From Heterocephalus glaber (lineage: Eukaryota > Chordata > Mammalia > Rodentia > Bathyergidae), in NCBI RefSeq assembly GCF_000247695.1, contig NW_004624781.1, positions 7,378,696 through 7,442,695 on the forward strand: DNA of 64,000 nt, in the 5' to 3' direction. Each line of letters opens with the position of its first letter. Positions within the stretch are counted from its first letter, which is position 1. Position numbers and translations under genes: made by a program. The notes beneath the pieces are model-generated. The model worked only from the letters and a program-made list of their open reading frames with translations, searched no databases and was not told where the DNA came from. This document shows positions 52,261 to 64,000 of this stretch, in pieces.

Positions 52261-55200
52261 GGGGCTTCCTTGCCTAGCTGGGCTGGGCGAGCCCCTGTGA
52301 TTTTTCTTCTTTGCCTCAGTTTCTCCTTTGTTGATTCTCTCAGCTCTTCCGCCCTTGTGCGCAGCCCCTCCACCTCCCCTGCCTCCTCTGTCCTCTGCTC
52401 CTGTCTGCCTCTTCCCTCTGTGTCTCTGTCTTGCATGGCTGTGACCCCCCGCTGTATTCTCTTCCACCCTGTACCCTTTCTCTTTGGGCCTGCAAGTCCA
52501 CCTCGCCTCCCCACTCCCGTCTCCTCTCCCTGGGGCCAGCAGCCAGCCTGGGTGACTGGCACCAAGGGGACCTGTTGGGCTCTGATCTTTGAGCTTGGTC
52601 ACACCCTTGCTATTCCTTGATTCAGGTTGTCACTGCTCACCCCCCATGGAAGGTAATTGGTAGAGGTCCCTGGCCCTTGGGATTTCTCAGGCAAGGGCCA
52701 CCTCAGTTCCTTGGGATCCTGGGACAAGCTGTGCATGCTTATCAATCATATTTGTTTCAAACACATCTCTCTACTTTCTAGAAATATGTTGGGCTGTGGT
52801 CCCACGTGTCAGAGACTTGTTTTTTTTTTTCCTTCTCTGGGCATTGAACCCAGGGCCTTCACACTGAGCTGCATCCCCAGCCCTTTTTATTTTTAAATTT
52901 TGAGGCAGGGTCTTGCTAAGGTACTAAGTTGCCCAGGCTGGGCTTGAACCTGCAGTCGTCCTGCCTCAGCCTCTCAGAGTGCGGGGACTACAGGTCTGCA
53001 CATCCAGGCCTGCCTCTGTGCCACATGGGTCTCTGGGACTTGTCTTTGATGAACCCAGACCTTGGGCTTCCACTGAGAACATTTCTGCTGACACTGAGCT
53101 GTGCTTTCACCACAGTTTCTCCTGGCAACTGTCACCATTGGCAGAGAGGCCCAGATAGGGTGTTGGTCTCTGCCTGCCACTGACAACTGCAGGCATCTGT
53201 AAGTAGGGGGACACAGGGGACCCCTCCACTGGCTCTTTGTCCGGTTGTGGCTATCAGCGAGTGTCCTGCCCTGCTCCAGCCTTCCTGGCTCCAAGAGGGG
53301 TCCTAGAATCTGGTTTTTCTCCAGAAAAGATTTGTCCTTGTCCCTTTGAATGTCAGCTTGCTGTCTGCATCTCGGTGGCTGGTCCAGTTTAGCCAGTGAC
53401 TACATGAATGAAGGAATTTAAATTTCAAAATCTATTCCCTCGGTATTCGTTGGTCGTTGGCAAACCGACCCTGTGAGGACTTTTAGCAAAGAACTGAGAG
53501 GTTTTCTTGATTTTGTAACAGTCCAGTGGCAGAGCTGGCTGACCTCACCTTCATGTGGCTAAACTCCAGACAGAATCAGGGTCCTCTCTGTGCTCCCAAC
53601 CCCCGAGAACTTGATCCTGGATTCTCGGTCCTGTGGCGTATCCAGGAGGGACGGGGAGGCCCTTGGATAGCCGAGCCCTGAGACATGAGCTCCAGGACTC
53701 AGGTGTGATTGCTGGTACACAGATCTCGCCTGGACCTTGTCTGGAATCCCGGCCCTTGGGGCTCAAACCCTCTGTGGCCCACAGCCCAGCTCTGCTCTCA
53801 CTGTCTCTCTGGCTTGTAGCAAAGCTGGAATAAATGCCCCATGCTTTGGAATCTGTGTGACTTGTCCAGGGTGGGGAGAGGTCCCTTCGGTTGGGGGTCT
53901 CACCAGGCTGACCCCAGGTAACTAATTCACGAGTCCTGACCACTGCTTTTGGGTCTCCAACACCTCCTTAGCCCGGCCTCTCATTGGCTCTTGCTATTAA
54001 AAAAAATCCAGGGTGGGACTGGATGGGACTTGCCCCCATATTTCTGTTTCCTTCTGAGCCTCTCAAGCCTGGTGTCAGCCAAGGGTCATGGAAGTGCTAC
54101 CTCCTAGGCATTAGCCACACACTGCGGTGGACACTGAGCCCTCTCAATCTGCTTCCCGCAGCCCTGACTGTGAAGTTCCTGACCAAGAGGTTTATCAGCG
54201 AATATGACCCCAACTTGGGTAAGAAACCACTTGTCCCTGGACCTCCTGCTGCCCTGCCTGTTCCCCACCTGGAGTATTCCTGGGGACTGACATCTGGGGA
54301 CAGAAGTAGTCATCACCAGGATAACTCAGCCAGTGGCCATTTTTTCCTGGTACCGTGGATTGAACTCAGTACTTTCTCATTGAACTACATCCCTGGCTCT
54401 TTTTTATTTTGAGACAGGGTCTTGCTAACTTGCCAGGTCACACAGGCTAGGCTCGAACTTGTGATCCTCTTGCCTCAGACTCCCAGAGTGCTGGGATCAC
54501 AGGCATGGGCTCCCCTCCCCAGCTCAAGAAATATTTTAAGTGCCACAAATCCCCCTCCGTGGCCCATTCCAGACAACTGGGAGGTCAGCTCAACTCAGAG
54601 AACTAAGAGAGACTGATTCGTCCCCAAATATGAGGTGTGGTAAAACTTTTAAAAAATGAAAATAAAAAGCCCTGAACATAGCAGATGTCCACGTCCAAAT
54701 AGGTGTTGTTCTCCTAGATGGTCACTCAGTGTTCTTCTCCAGAAAAGCTGAGCAGGAGAGACATTTGGGAAGTTCTCTAGTGGTGCTGGCTTCTGACTGT
54801 TTTTGAACCACATGAGGAAACTTGTCTTGCTTTTTGTTGATTTTGTGGTAATGGGGATTGGACCCAGGGCCTCGCAGGTTCTAAGCAAGCTCTCTACCAC
54901 TGAGCTATATATCCCTAGCCCTTTGAAATTTGATTTTTGACATAGGGTCTCATTAAGTTGCCCAGGCTGACCTCAAATTTGTGTCCTCCTGCCTCAGCCT
55001 CCTGAGTAGCTGGGTTTACAGGTGTGCACTACCATATCCTACTCATTTTATTTTTTAGTTGTATCATGGTATATTGGAAAAGGGGATGTTTTGGTGCCCC
55101 TCAGAGCTGGGTTCGAATTCTTGCTCTGCCAATTGGCAACCTTGAGAGAGTTGCTTACCCTCTCTGAGCTATTGTTTCTCCGTCTGTAAAACAGGAATAC

Positions 55201-58200
55201 AAATACCTATCTCAGAGAATTACGGTGAGGATTAAAGAAGATCTAGAAGAAGATCTAGCCTTGTGCTTGACCCACAGTCAGTGCTTATAACATGTTTGCT
55301 TTTCCAAGGCCTGGTGACTGAGATTCTCTCAGATTGATCAGATCATTGTTTTTGAAAATATTTTTAGCCACAGGACCTTTTCCTAAAATAACTTCTTTTT
55401 TTTTTTTTTTTGGTACTGGGGATCGAACTCGGGTCCTTGCGCTTGCACAGCAGGCGGCGAAACCACTGAGCTACATCCCCGGCCCTAAAATATCTTCTTA
55501 CATGGACCCTTAATACTTAAATAAAAGCAGCATTTTATTCGTACCAGTATAACATATCTCATTTATAACTTTTTGTTTGCTTGGGTTTTTTTGTTTGTTG
55601 GTTTGTTTGTTTTGAGGTAGGGTCTCCCTGTGTAGTCCAGGCTGGCCTGGAAATGTTTGTGTAGCCCAGGTTGACCTCAAACTCATGATCCTCCTGCCTC
55701 AGCCTCTTGAGTGTGAGGAATATGGTGTGCTCCACAGTTATTTCTCCACTGGGCAGTAACATATTTTTTTGTAAACCATCTCCTGGAACCAATAGGGTGT
55801 CTGGATGATGTTAGGCTTTTGAAAATGGGCATTGGATTAATTCCTCATTGATAGAAATTGAGAAAAGCATTGGTAGGAGGTCTGCAGGGAGACCCAGGGC
55901 TCAGTGACGCAGGCTGGACCCCCCAGTGGTGCAGCACCCAGCACAGCAGGCCCCTGGGAAATGCCATGAGGCTGCCCAGAGGAAAGAGCGGAGCCCTCTG
56001 GTGCCCACCAGCCCCTCTGTTCAGGTTGGGCGAGAGTACTGAGTCCTGGTGCCAGAGCAGGGGGTCCTCAGGGGACCTTGGTCCTATTTTTTTCATGAAT
56101 AAAATAATCCCTTCCTCTAAAGAGATCTTAACAGAACCCAGGCTGTCAAAGAGAATTTGGAGGGATTCCCCTGGTTAGGCTGGGGTTGTAGGACAGGCAG
56201 TGTGGTGACAGTCCCCAAGACTTTGATCAGCAGAGGTCACCTGCTGAGGGAACAGGTCATGGGACGCAGTGTCATGCTGGCTGAGGCAGGGGTTAGGAGT
56301 GGACAGAGCTGGAGGAACGGAGGACAGGAGGAGGTGGACGCCGGGAAGGAAAGACACAGGCAGGCAGGTGTCTGGGAGGGGACAAGGGGGATTCCCAAGG
56401 ACATTTTTCCCAGGTCAGATCGTGCAGGCAGGCTGCTTGTACTGAAAACTACTTCCAGTGCATCTGATGTTCAGGCATCACCAGGCATCCTGGCTCTTTC
56501 CTGGCAACCCACTTCCCATATGTCTCCTTCCCTGGCCCCAGACCATACCTTGCACCAGGGTCCCTGGGTGAGCCTGTTCCAGGGTGGTTTGCGTTTCCTG
56601 GTTGAGTAACTGAGGCTCTGACCTGGTGCTGGAATGTGTGGTCAGACTGGTGGGGGGTGGGGGTGGGCACAGTGCTTAGTCACTGCCCTGAGCTGCAGAG
56701 ACTTTCTGGGGGCCAGTGCCATTCCTGGGGCTCCATCTCACTGCCGAGAACTGCCTCAACTTGCCAGTTCCTGTCCTCTCTTGGTTCCAGCAGCAGCCGG
56801 GACTGTGGGACCCAAGCCTGTCCTTCTGTGGAGAAAGCTGGGATTCGGGAGAGGCTGTGCCTCAGACACATGTTGGCAGACAGCTCTTTAGCCTTTTCCA
56901 GGGTCTCCCAAGAGCTTGGGGCCCCCTGAGGTGGAGATTTGAGCTTAGTTCCAGCTGGGGGCACAGTACAAGGCAACAACAGAGACTCTTCCCTGGGGTG
57001 CTGAGTTTGGGTTTTAGGGTTGTCCTTCAAAGAACAGCTCCTATTATCACCCATTTTTCAGGCAGAGAAACTGAGGCACAGAGAACTCAGTGATTTGCCT
57101 AAGACCACAGAGAGCCTCGGGTACAAAGGAAGATGAAGGACCGCTCTGTTTGTGTTCAGTAGGGGCAGCCTTATGTTACAGGGGCCCGGTCAGAGGTCCA
57201 TGTAGCACTGTGCTCTCTGACCCTGTTTCCCCCTCTGGAAGGTGGGCCTGACAGCCCGAGCTCTGTCGCTGTCAGATCTGTGCCATGCTGTGGCTGTGAC
57301 TGAGAGCTGACCGGAGCAGAGAGTTCTGTGCCTGTGCCGAGCCCCTGGGAGGAGACGAAGGTCCCCAGGGCCCTGCTCTTTCACAGCAGGTGGGGACGGT
57401 GCCAGCTTCACCCTCTCTTCTTTTCACTCTGGTCCAGTAAGGACATCCATACTCTGACCAGAACTTTTTTGGGTGCCTTTTAAAAAATGATTGTTACTGT
57501 AAATGACAGAGAAATGCTTTGGGACAGGGCTCTCCTCAACCTTAAGGTGCCCAGAATATCAGTGAGTTCTAGGGGTTAGGTAGTGTGGATATTTCAGGAC
57601 TCCAGGGTGCCCTGTGTCAGGGAAGACTGGGTGCCTCTCGTCTCCCTTGCCGTCTGCTCAGAGCCAGGGGACCAGCTGATCCACCGAATGGTTGGGGAAT
57701 GAGGGGTCCGGGTGGGAAGCCAGCCCCAAGTTCAAGTCCCTTCTACTCATAGGCTGCTGTGTGGCATGGGCAAGTGAAAGGCTGGTGGCTGCATGGCACA
57801 GAGGGGACCAAGGCTGGGCTGGGCGGGACTTCGCATCTGCAGGGGGGGAGCACCTAAAAGGGGTGCACGGGGCAGCGCTGGCAGGAGCATGAAGACAAAT
57901 GTGAACGCGATGTCAGCATCTAGGGACAGCTCCTCTTGGGCCAAATATAGTTAAACATTTGGGGCATGTTTTCCATTTGATTTTTTTTTTTTTGGTCTTT
58001 GCGTAACAGCAGCTATTTATCCAAGTCCCCAAAGCAGGCTGGGGACGAGGCACTGTCTGTGATTCATGCTGGATGCTAAGGGCCCTGGAGTGTGTCCAGG
58101 CTGCCTGGCTCCTGGCGGTGCTCAGGGAAGTGTGTGGCTGTACCTTCAGCCTGGCTGCCGCCTCCAGGGGGGCTGAGAGCATCCCCATTCCTGGGGAGGT

Positions 58201-61200
58201 TTTCGGCGGGCCATGCCCCAGGTGGCACCCAGGGAAAGGTGTGTACGTGAGCTGGAGTCCCGGGGAAGACTGGGGGTGGGGAAACTCATTGCCAGTATGG
58301 CAGAGATGTCCCATCTGCATGCCTGACCGCTGACCTCTAGCTGCTTTCTGAAGTTTGAGGTCATAAGAAATGGAAAAAATAATACTAAAAAACGTGTGAA
58401 ATCCAAATAAGGTCAGCAGTTCGGTTCATGGTAGAGTACCAGTGTGGATGTCTGGGTTTGGTACGTGCTAGGGTTATGTAAGGTATTAATGTTGGGGGCA
58501 GCTTAGGGAAACGTGCACGGGAACACTGCACTATTTAGTAAGTCATGAATCTGAATTTATTTCAAAAGAAAAAAATCAGCTAGGAGTGGGAGCCTGGCCT
58601 GTACACTTCGATGCTCCCTGGGCCCCTCCCCTTTCCAGGTGGTGCCGGCCCCCTGTGCCCATCCAAGCCTCGCTCAGCTCTGGGAGATGGGGCTGTTAAA
58701 GTGCAGGCCAGGAACAAGCACTCAGCGCAGCACCTGGCACAGAGGAAAGCTTGGAAACTGTTGGCCACCATTGTGCCCATTTTAAGATGATTTCAGAGTC
58801 CCCTGAGAACTGAACTGACTTGGCCCAAGTACACAGCTAAAAAGTCGCTAAAGTTGGCTTTGGTTCCACATCTACAGTTTAAAACTCTTCTGCTGTTAGA
58901 AGGACAAGGATTATTTGTAAAACCCTCTTGGAGCTTCTGTTTGGGGTCTGAGAGCCCTGCATTCACAATGTCATGTGCTTCTCATTTCCCTCATCTCTGC
59001 TCCCACTGGGGCAGAAGTGTCCTTGGGACTGTCCCGTGGGCTGGGTACTGGTGTAGGAAGGGCAGACAGTGGAGAGGCTTGGGGTTTGAGGAGGAAGGGC
59101 TGGCAGGGCCACTCCTGAGCCTGTGCTGCTAGCTGGGTCCCTTCTGGCCTGTCCCAAGGGACGGCCTGTGATGCTCAGCCCAGCAGGTGAAGCAGTGCCT
59201 GTTTGGTGAGAGTTCTTCTGCATCCAGCTCAGCTGAGGCCGTAGCAGCTCCTGGGGCCCCTCCAATCTGCATGGGGATCCAGCTGAGACTCAGACCCAGC
59301 TCCCTGTCGAGCGGCCCACCCTGTCCCTCACCTGGCTGACTGTCTGTGTTGCAGAGGACACCTACAGCTCTGAGGAGACCGTGGACCACCAGCCCGTCCA
59401 CCTGAGGGTCATGGACACTGCAGACCCGGTAGGTAACCTTACCCAATCCCCTTGGAGAGCAGGGAGTTAGGATCCCTTGAAGAGTCCGACTTGTTGCATG
59501 ATCCTAAGTGAGGCACCGACTTCCTGAGCCCAACTCCTTCATTTGCTGAATGAGCAGGATGGGATTGGGCCGGGGGAGTTGCTAGTGCCAGCTCTGGGCC
59601 CCTGTGTGGTGGAGCTGTTCGTTTGTGCACACAGGCAGACAGGTGCACACTTTTTTACACAAATGCTCCTGGTGAGAGCCCCTTGGCCATCTCCCCCACG
59701 TCCTCACCCCCCCCCTTGCCAAGGCCAGATGCCAGTTATTCTCAGAAGCCAAGGGGGCAGCATGAACTTGACCCGGAGTTAGCAGTGCCCAGAGACAACA
59801 GGGCCCTGTAGGAGCTGTGCCAAGTCCTTGGCTCTGTGCCCGAGCAGCCAAGGTCTCCAAGTCTCTGGCTGGGCGGGGGTCACCAGACAATGTCTCCTTT
59901 CACACCGAGCCAAGTCCACGCTCAAGTGCTCCTTTGAAAAGGGCTCGGGTGGGGAACAATATACAGAGACCTGGTGTGGGGAAGCAGGAGGGATGGCTCA
60001 GGTGAAGGTCTTTATCCCGCTGCCCATGACCTCGCGTGCCCCTGGGTGGACTTGTCCCTCTCGCCCAGGACACCCCCAGGAACTGTGAGCGCTACCTGAA
60101 CTGGGCCCACGCCTTCCTGGTGGTCTACAGCGTGGACAGCCGCCAGAGCTTCGAGGGCAGCAGCAGCTACCTGGAGCTGCTCGCCCTGCATGCCAAGGAG
60201 ACACAGCGCAGCTACCCAGCCCTCCTGCTGGGTAACAAGCTGGACATGGCCCAGTACAGGTGAGTGTGCGGTGAGTCTCTGCGGGATTAGTTACCTGCTG
60301 TGAGGACAGTCGCACGTGGGTAAAGGTAAAGGGATGGTGTTGGGAGCATAATGTGCGCCTTGGGCTTCCCAGCAGCCAGGGACTGGACCCCAAATGTCAG
60401 AACAGAAGCCACACCCCCCATCCTCATGGGTCTCTATGGTTTCTCTCACCTCGCCCTTTCTTTCCTGAGCCAGTGTGACCTTCTGGTCCCACCCCAGCAG
60501 CTGACTGGTTCTGTGCCCAGTTCCATTCCAGGGCCAGGCTCTGAGGGGCCCTCAGGTCAGTGGCTGCTCTGGTCCAGCCAGCTCTGCCCCACCCCACTGC
60601 GGCCCCCCAGGCTGTGGTGAGGGCAGCTCCTCTTAGACAGGCTGGACTTGAGCCAGAGGTCGGGACCAGGCCAGAGGGTGGTTGACCACAGAGTCTACAG
60701 CCATGTTTACTTGGCCGGCACAGTGTTTGACAAGCCAGGAACTGGAATGTTTTGGGGTGGGGCCTGCTTCCTCCCCAGGACCACAGCCTCACTGCTCCCT
60801 GAGGTTTCCCTCCAACCTCTCCTCACATTCTCATCACCTCCTGGCCCTGAGGCAGTCGACTGGGATGCCACTCTAGCTGAGTTATCCCACTGGACTCTCC
60901 CTGGAAGCCACTGTCCACCCCCCGACATCTACCCAGCCCTCCCCCTCGAGCTGCTCACTCCTGCTTTCCCAGGCCCCAGAGGCCCAGCGACTGGTGGGGA
61001 CCTTTTGTGTAGGACAGGTTGGGTGGGCAGTGGGAGAAGGGAGTTGTGGCTTCCTGAAGGGGGGCTACTTTCAGGGGCCCAGAAGAACGACATCTCAGGG
61101 AGCAAGGGGAGTTGGTGATGCTAACACGACTGTGGGGTCTGAGGAATTGCAGGGCCCAGAAGAGGGAGGGGTCAGAAGACCTGATTGTGAATAGGGCGGT

Positions 61201-62976
61201 TTTCAGTATGGGGAGTTAACCTGCAGATCACTGTTCTTTGTCAAAGAGATTGCCTCAAAATGCTTTGGGAGCAACTGACCAAGAATATAGGGGTTGAGTG
61301 AGGCGGTGGCGTTAGTTCCCTAGGGATAAGTCGTGACAGTTCACGCACCCCTCCTTTCTTGGGTCACATCGCAGCATTAGTGGATCAGGACCCGATGGGC
61401 CCACTGGATGTTCTAGCTGCCCTGAGGTGGAGGCTCCCATGATTGTCTTGCAGCTACAAGGTGGAAATGGGTTTAGAGCAGTGGTTCTCGAGCCCAGGCT
61501 GCCACAGTAGGAAAAAGTACAGTGCCTGTCATCCCTTACACACAGGCTTGAGTCTCTGAAAATTCATTAGTCACATCCTGCGAGGACAGAGTTCAGGTTC
61601 AAGCTCGTTATGACGGCAGATCCACCAACTTCCCTTCCCAGAGGGCCTCCCCAGGGAGTGGTGAGCGCAGTCCATACACAGCACCGGGTGTGTATATGGG
61701 GAGGTTAGATGCTCTGCCCCTGACTTGTGGGTCTCATCACCTGCTCCCTCTGTTGCTCCTGCTACTGGTGGGCAATGCCCATTCCCACCAGGGCCCACCC
61801 TGGGGACTTCTGTCATCTCCTGGGCTTTGCCATTGTCCCTGGAAATGGCGGGTGGGGCAGTCCAGCAGCTTTGACTTTGGCCTCCAGACTTCAGGGACCC
61901 CAACTCCTCCCTCCTAAGAGCCAGTCTGCTCTTTCCCCCTACCTCCATTCCATGGCATTTCAGTCAGAAGCTTCTAGAACCTTCCCAACCTCAGATGTTC
62001 CATCCTGTCATCACAGGAAGTGGCACAGGACGAGGCGGGGAGAGGCATTGCCTCCTCTCTTTGTGTGTTCCTGCTTATGTGAAATGTCATTACCCCTGCT
62101 CTCCCTATCCCTCCCCTGGGCAGGAAGACATATGTTTCCACAAGTCCCAAGAGCTCTGCCAGTCACAGTCTTCTTGAATCACCTCTGGTCCATTCAGCTG
62201 CCTTTCTCAAACCAGGGCTGGGATGGCTCATCTCCCGATCGAGGGTCCTGTGCTGGAGTAGAGAGAGGAGGCTGGGCATGGCCTTCTTCTGGTCACAGGC
62301 AGGTCTATCTGGGGGACTTTGGCCAGCTCTCCACTAACCTTCGTCCTCCGTTTATCAGCCACTGTGCATTGAGCACTGACCTGAACCAGGTACTGTGCTA
62401 AGCACTCAGTACCACTTGTTTTTCTTAATCCTGACAACCCCAAGAGGTTTGGCATGATCCCATTGTGCTGATGAGAAAATGGCTCAGGAGGTTGAAGATG
62501 CAGGCAGCCCCAGCCAGGAGGCGGGGACTGAGGCAGGACCTGCCCCGCCTGGCCTGGAGTGGCCCCCTCCTGACTCACTGCTTCGCCTGTTTCCTACCAG
62601 GCAGGTCACCAAGGCCGAGGGTGCGGCTCTGGCTAGCAGGTTCGGGTGCCTGTTCTTCGAGGTCTCCGCCTGCCTGGACTTTGAGCATGTGCAGCATGTG
62701 TTCCATGAGGCGGTGCGGGAGGCGAGGCGGGAGCTGGAGAGGAGCCCCCTGGCCCGGCCCCTCTTCATCTCCGAGGACAGGCCCCCCACGCACCAGGCGC
62801 CGCTTACCGCCCGGCACGGGCTGGCCAGCTGCACCTTCAACACGCTGTCCACTGTCAGCCTGAAGGAGATGCCTGCTGTGGCCCAGGCCAAGCTGGTCAC
62901 TGTGAAATCATCCCGCGCCCAGAGCAAGCGCAAGGCACCCACCCTCACCCTCCTGAAGGGCTTCAAGATTTTCTGA
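52115..62976 (+). CDS. RASL12: RASL12, Ras-like protein family member 12
   Basis: Small Ras-like GTPase of the RERG/RASL11 branch, 266 residues as in human. Exons: 52115-52217, 54162-54218, 59355-59428, 60069-60259 and 62601-62976; all introns are GT-AG and all joins are in frame. Motifs: P-loop GRRGAGKS (27-34), switch I with YDPNLEDTYS (Thr56), G3 as DTAD (74-77), NKLD (134-137) and VSA (163-165). Gly of DxxG is replaced by Asp77 and no Gln61 equivalent is seen, so GTP hydrolysis is probably unusual; this belongs to the family, but Pro78 replaces the Leu I recall in human. The C-terminal 80 residues are basic and end KGFKIF, without a CAAX box, so no prenylation is expected. The start MASVFGKPRAGPG is the family start. 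Intron 2 spans about 5.1 kb. Confidence 0.95.
52832..53008 (-). repeat. B1-ID dimeric SINE
   Basis: Shortened ID (gcattgaacccagggccttc), then ggcagggtcttgctaaggta; RASL12 intron 1. Confidence 0.78.
54346..54520 (-). repeat. B1-ID dimeric SINE
   Basis: ggtaccgtggattgaactca, then gagacagggtcttgctaact; RASL12 intron 2. Confidence 0.78.
54840..55035 (-). repeat. B1-ID dimeric SINE
   Basis: taatggggattggacccagg with gcaagctctctaccactgag (full ID), then a B1-like body. Confidence 0.8.
55095..55295 (+). repeat. MIR SINE
   Basis: agctgggttcgaattcttgc, tttctccgtctgtaaaacag and gaattacggtgaggattaaa are in MIR order. Confidence 0.8.
55398..55484 (-). repeat. ID-like SINE with 15-bp TSD
   Basis: Flanks CTAAAATAACTTCTT (55383-55397) and CTAAAATATCTTCTT (55485-55499) differ at one base. 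Confidence 0.92.
55600..55722 (-). repeat. B1-like SINE
   Basis: gaggtagggtctccctgtgt and cctcctgcctcagcctcttg. Confidence 0.75.
57040..57135 (-). repeat. MIR-like fragment
   Basis: cagagaaactgaggcacaga and gatttgcctaagaccacaga. Confidence 0.5.
61475..61575. repeat. Possible MER5-type fragment
   Basis: agagcagtggttctcgagcc resembles the end of an old hAT repeat; weak. Confidence 0.3.
62335..62490 (-). repeat. MIR SINE
   Basis: ggtactgtgctaagcactca, ttcttaatcctgacaacccc and gtgctgatgagaaaatgg, just before RASL12 exon 5. Confidence 0.75.
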
Positions 62977-63890
62977 GGCCTCCTCTTTGGCAGTACCTGG
63001 GTTGGCCAGTGGGTATAGCTGTGGGACCAGGCTGGCTTGCGATGGCAGACTTTCCTGCTGATGGCCTCATGGCCCTCGCCCCCTGATGGACAGCTGAACC
63101 TGCCTCCAGCACCAAGCAGTGTTCCCACACTGAGCCAGATTGACAGGCTGGGATGCTACTGTTATAACCATCAGATCTTTGTCTCCATGGTAACCACTGC
63201 ATCTAGGACCCTGGAGGGAAACAGCCATTGCTACAGCCCAGAAATCTGGGGTTTGCCCTAGCAGGAAAAAACTGGTATCCACTCTGCTGCTGTGATCCCT
63301 GCTGCTCCAGCTAAGGCCAGGATAGCTGTGACCCATGGTGGATGGACAACTCCCAGAGGCCTGCAGGAGGGCTTGGCATCACCTGGCGTGAGGCAGAGGC
63401 AGTGCAGCTGCTTAGAAGTTGGAGCCTGGCCCTCTTGTCCTCTTCTGACCTCACAGGAGCCCCAGGCAACAACCCTAGTGTATCCAGGAAAGATCCACTT
63501 AAAATAATCCTATGGGAAAGCTGGAGAGGGCCAGGGGTCCCAGGCAGAGGTATTTCCAGTGCTTTGCCTTTCAGGGAGGGGAGAAGGGCACCTCCAATGG
63601 GCTTTTACCAGGATTCAGGGTCCTCTGTCCCCTCTTTGTTAAGGGCTCCATCTGCAGACCCTCAGGACCAGCCTCAAGTTTAATGGCTGAGGCTGCAGAA
63701 CACAGTTGTCCTCCCCAGTGACACTTCCTGGGCCCTAATCAGCCCAAAGCAGGGGCAGATGCCACCTGCCAGCCACCAATGGCCCACCCATTCGTAGGTA
63801 GAAACGGTGTAGTCTGTATTGTGGTTTGGCAGGACTCATGACCTTCAGCAACAGATTTGAGCTTTCAAAGCCCACTTTTTTTAAAAAAAA
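62977..63890 (+). other. RASL12: RASL12 3'UTR (end not found)
   Basis: No AATAAA or ATTAAA hexamer was seen between the stop and the SINEs at the window end, so the transcript end may be farther right or use a variant signal. Confidence 0.5.
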
Positions 63891-63894
63891 AAGC

Positions 63895-64000
63895 ACTGGG
63901 GATCGGACCCAGGGCCTTCAGAGTGAGGTACATACTCAGCTTTTTTTTTTTTTTTGGTACCAGGGATCAAACTCAGGACCTTGTGCTTTCGAGGCAGGTG
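63895..64000 (-). repeat. Two ID-type SINEs, the second cut by the window end
   Basis: A short ID remnant (gcactggggatcggacccag) is followed by a T-run and ggtaccagggatcaaactca of a variant copy. Confidence 0.8.

Overview
The window is vertebrate nuclear DNA, and clearly mammalian. Its coding exons are small, bounded by GT/AG and scattered over long introns. SINE, LINE and LTR debris lies between them. The dominant SINEs are tRNA-Ala-derived ID-type elements and B1-like/ID dimers (the B1-dID type), which points to a rodent outside the mouse/rat group, perhaps a squirrel-, beaver- or kangaroo-rat-like lineage. The exact species cannot be told from sequence alone.

Four protein-coding genes are recognisable, in the order and relative orientation I recall for the human 15q22 neighbourhood. 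PDCD7 (+) contributes only its last three coding exons (1262-3820). UBAP1L (+) is complete, with five coding exons between 15537 and 32110. KBTBD13 (-) is a single exon (45325-46701). RASL12 (+) is complete, with five exons between 52115 and 62976. All coding joins keep the reading frame.

The left part (about 4-21 kb) is AT-richer and crowded with repeats: an old antisense L1 at 12.1-15.4 kb, another at 17.7-18.8 kb, a U2 snRNA fragment at 11.8 kb, a retroviral LTR at 14.6-15.0 kb, more than a dozen young ID-like SINEs and one 194-base assembly gap. The right part is GC-richer, with CpG-rich stretches over UBAP1L exon 2, KBTBD13 and the RASL12 promoter. The long UBAP1L intron 3 holds a full-length processed pseudogene of CCDC181 flanked by a 15-bp target duplication, and a solo ERV LTR flanked by a 6-bp duplication with an 81-bp tandem repeat inside its U5 part.

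The genes do not form a pathway. PDCD7 belongs to the minor (U11/U12) spliceosome, UBAP1L resembles the ESCRT-I subunit UBAP1, KBTBD13 is a muscle Kelch/BTB protein, and RASL12 is an atypical Ras-like GTPase. KBTBD13 and RASL12 both carry muscle-type promoter motifs (MEF2-like and E-box; a perfect SRF CArG box). I found no undescribed gene system. The most unusual items are two very short hAT-type MITEs with matching TIRs and 8-bp TSDs, the CCDC181 retrocopy, the LTR with duplicated U5, the SRF site, and a UBAP1L first-exon splice acceptor that seems to lie in antisense L1 sequence.
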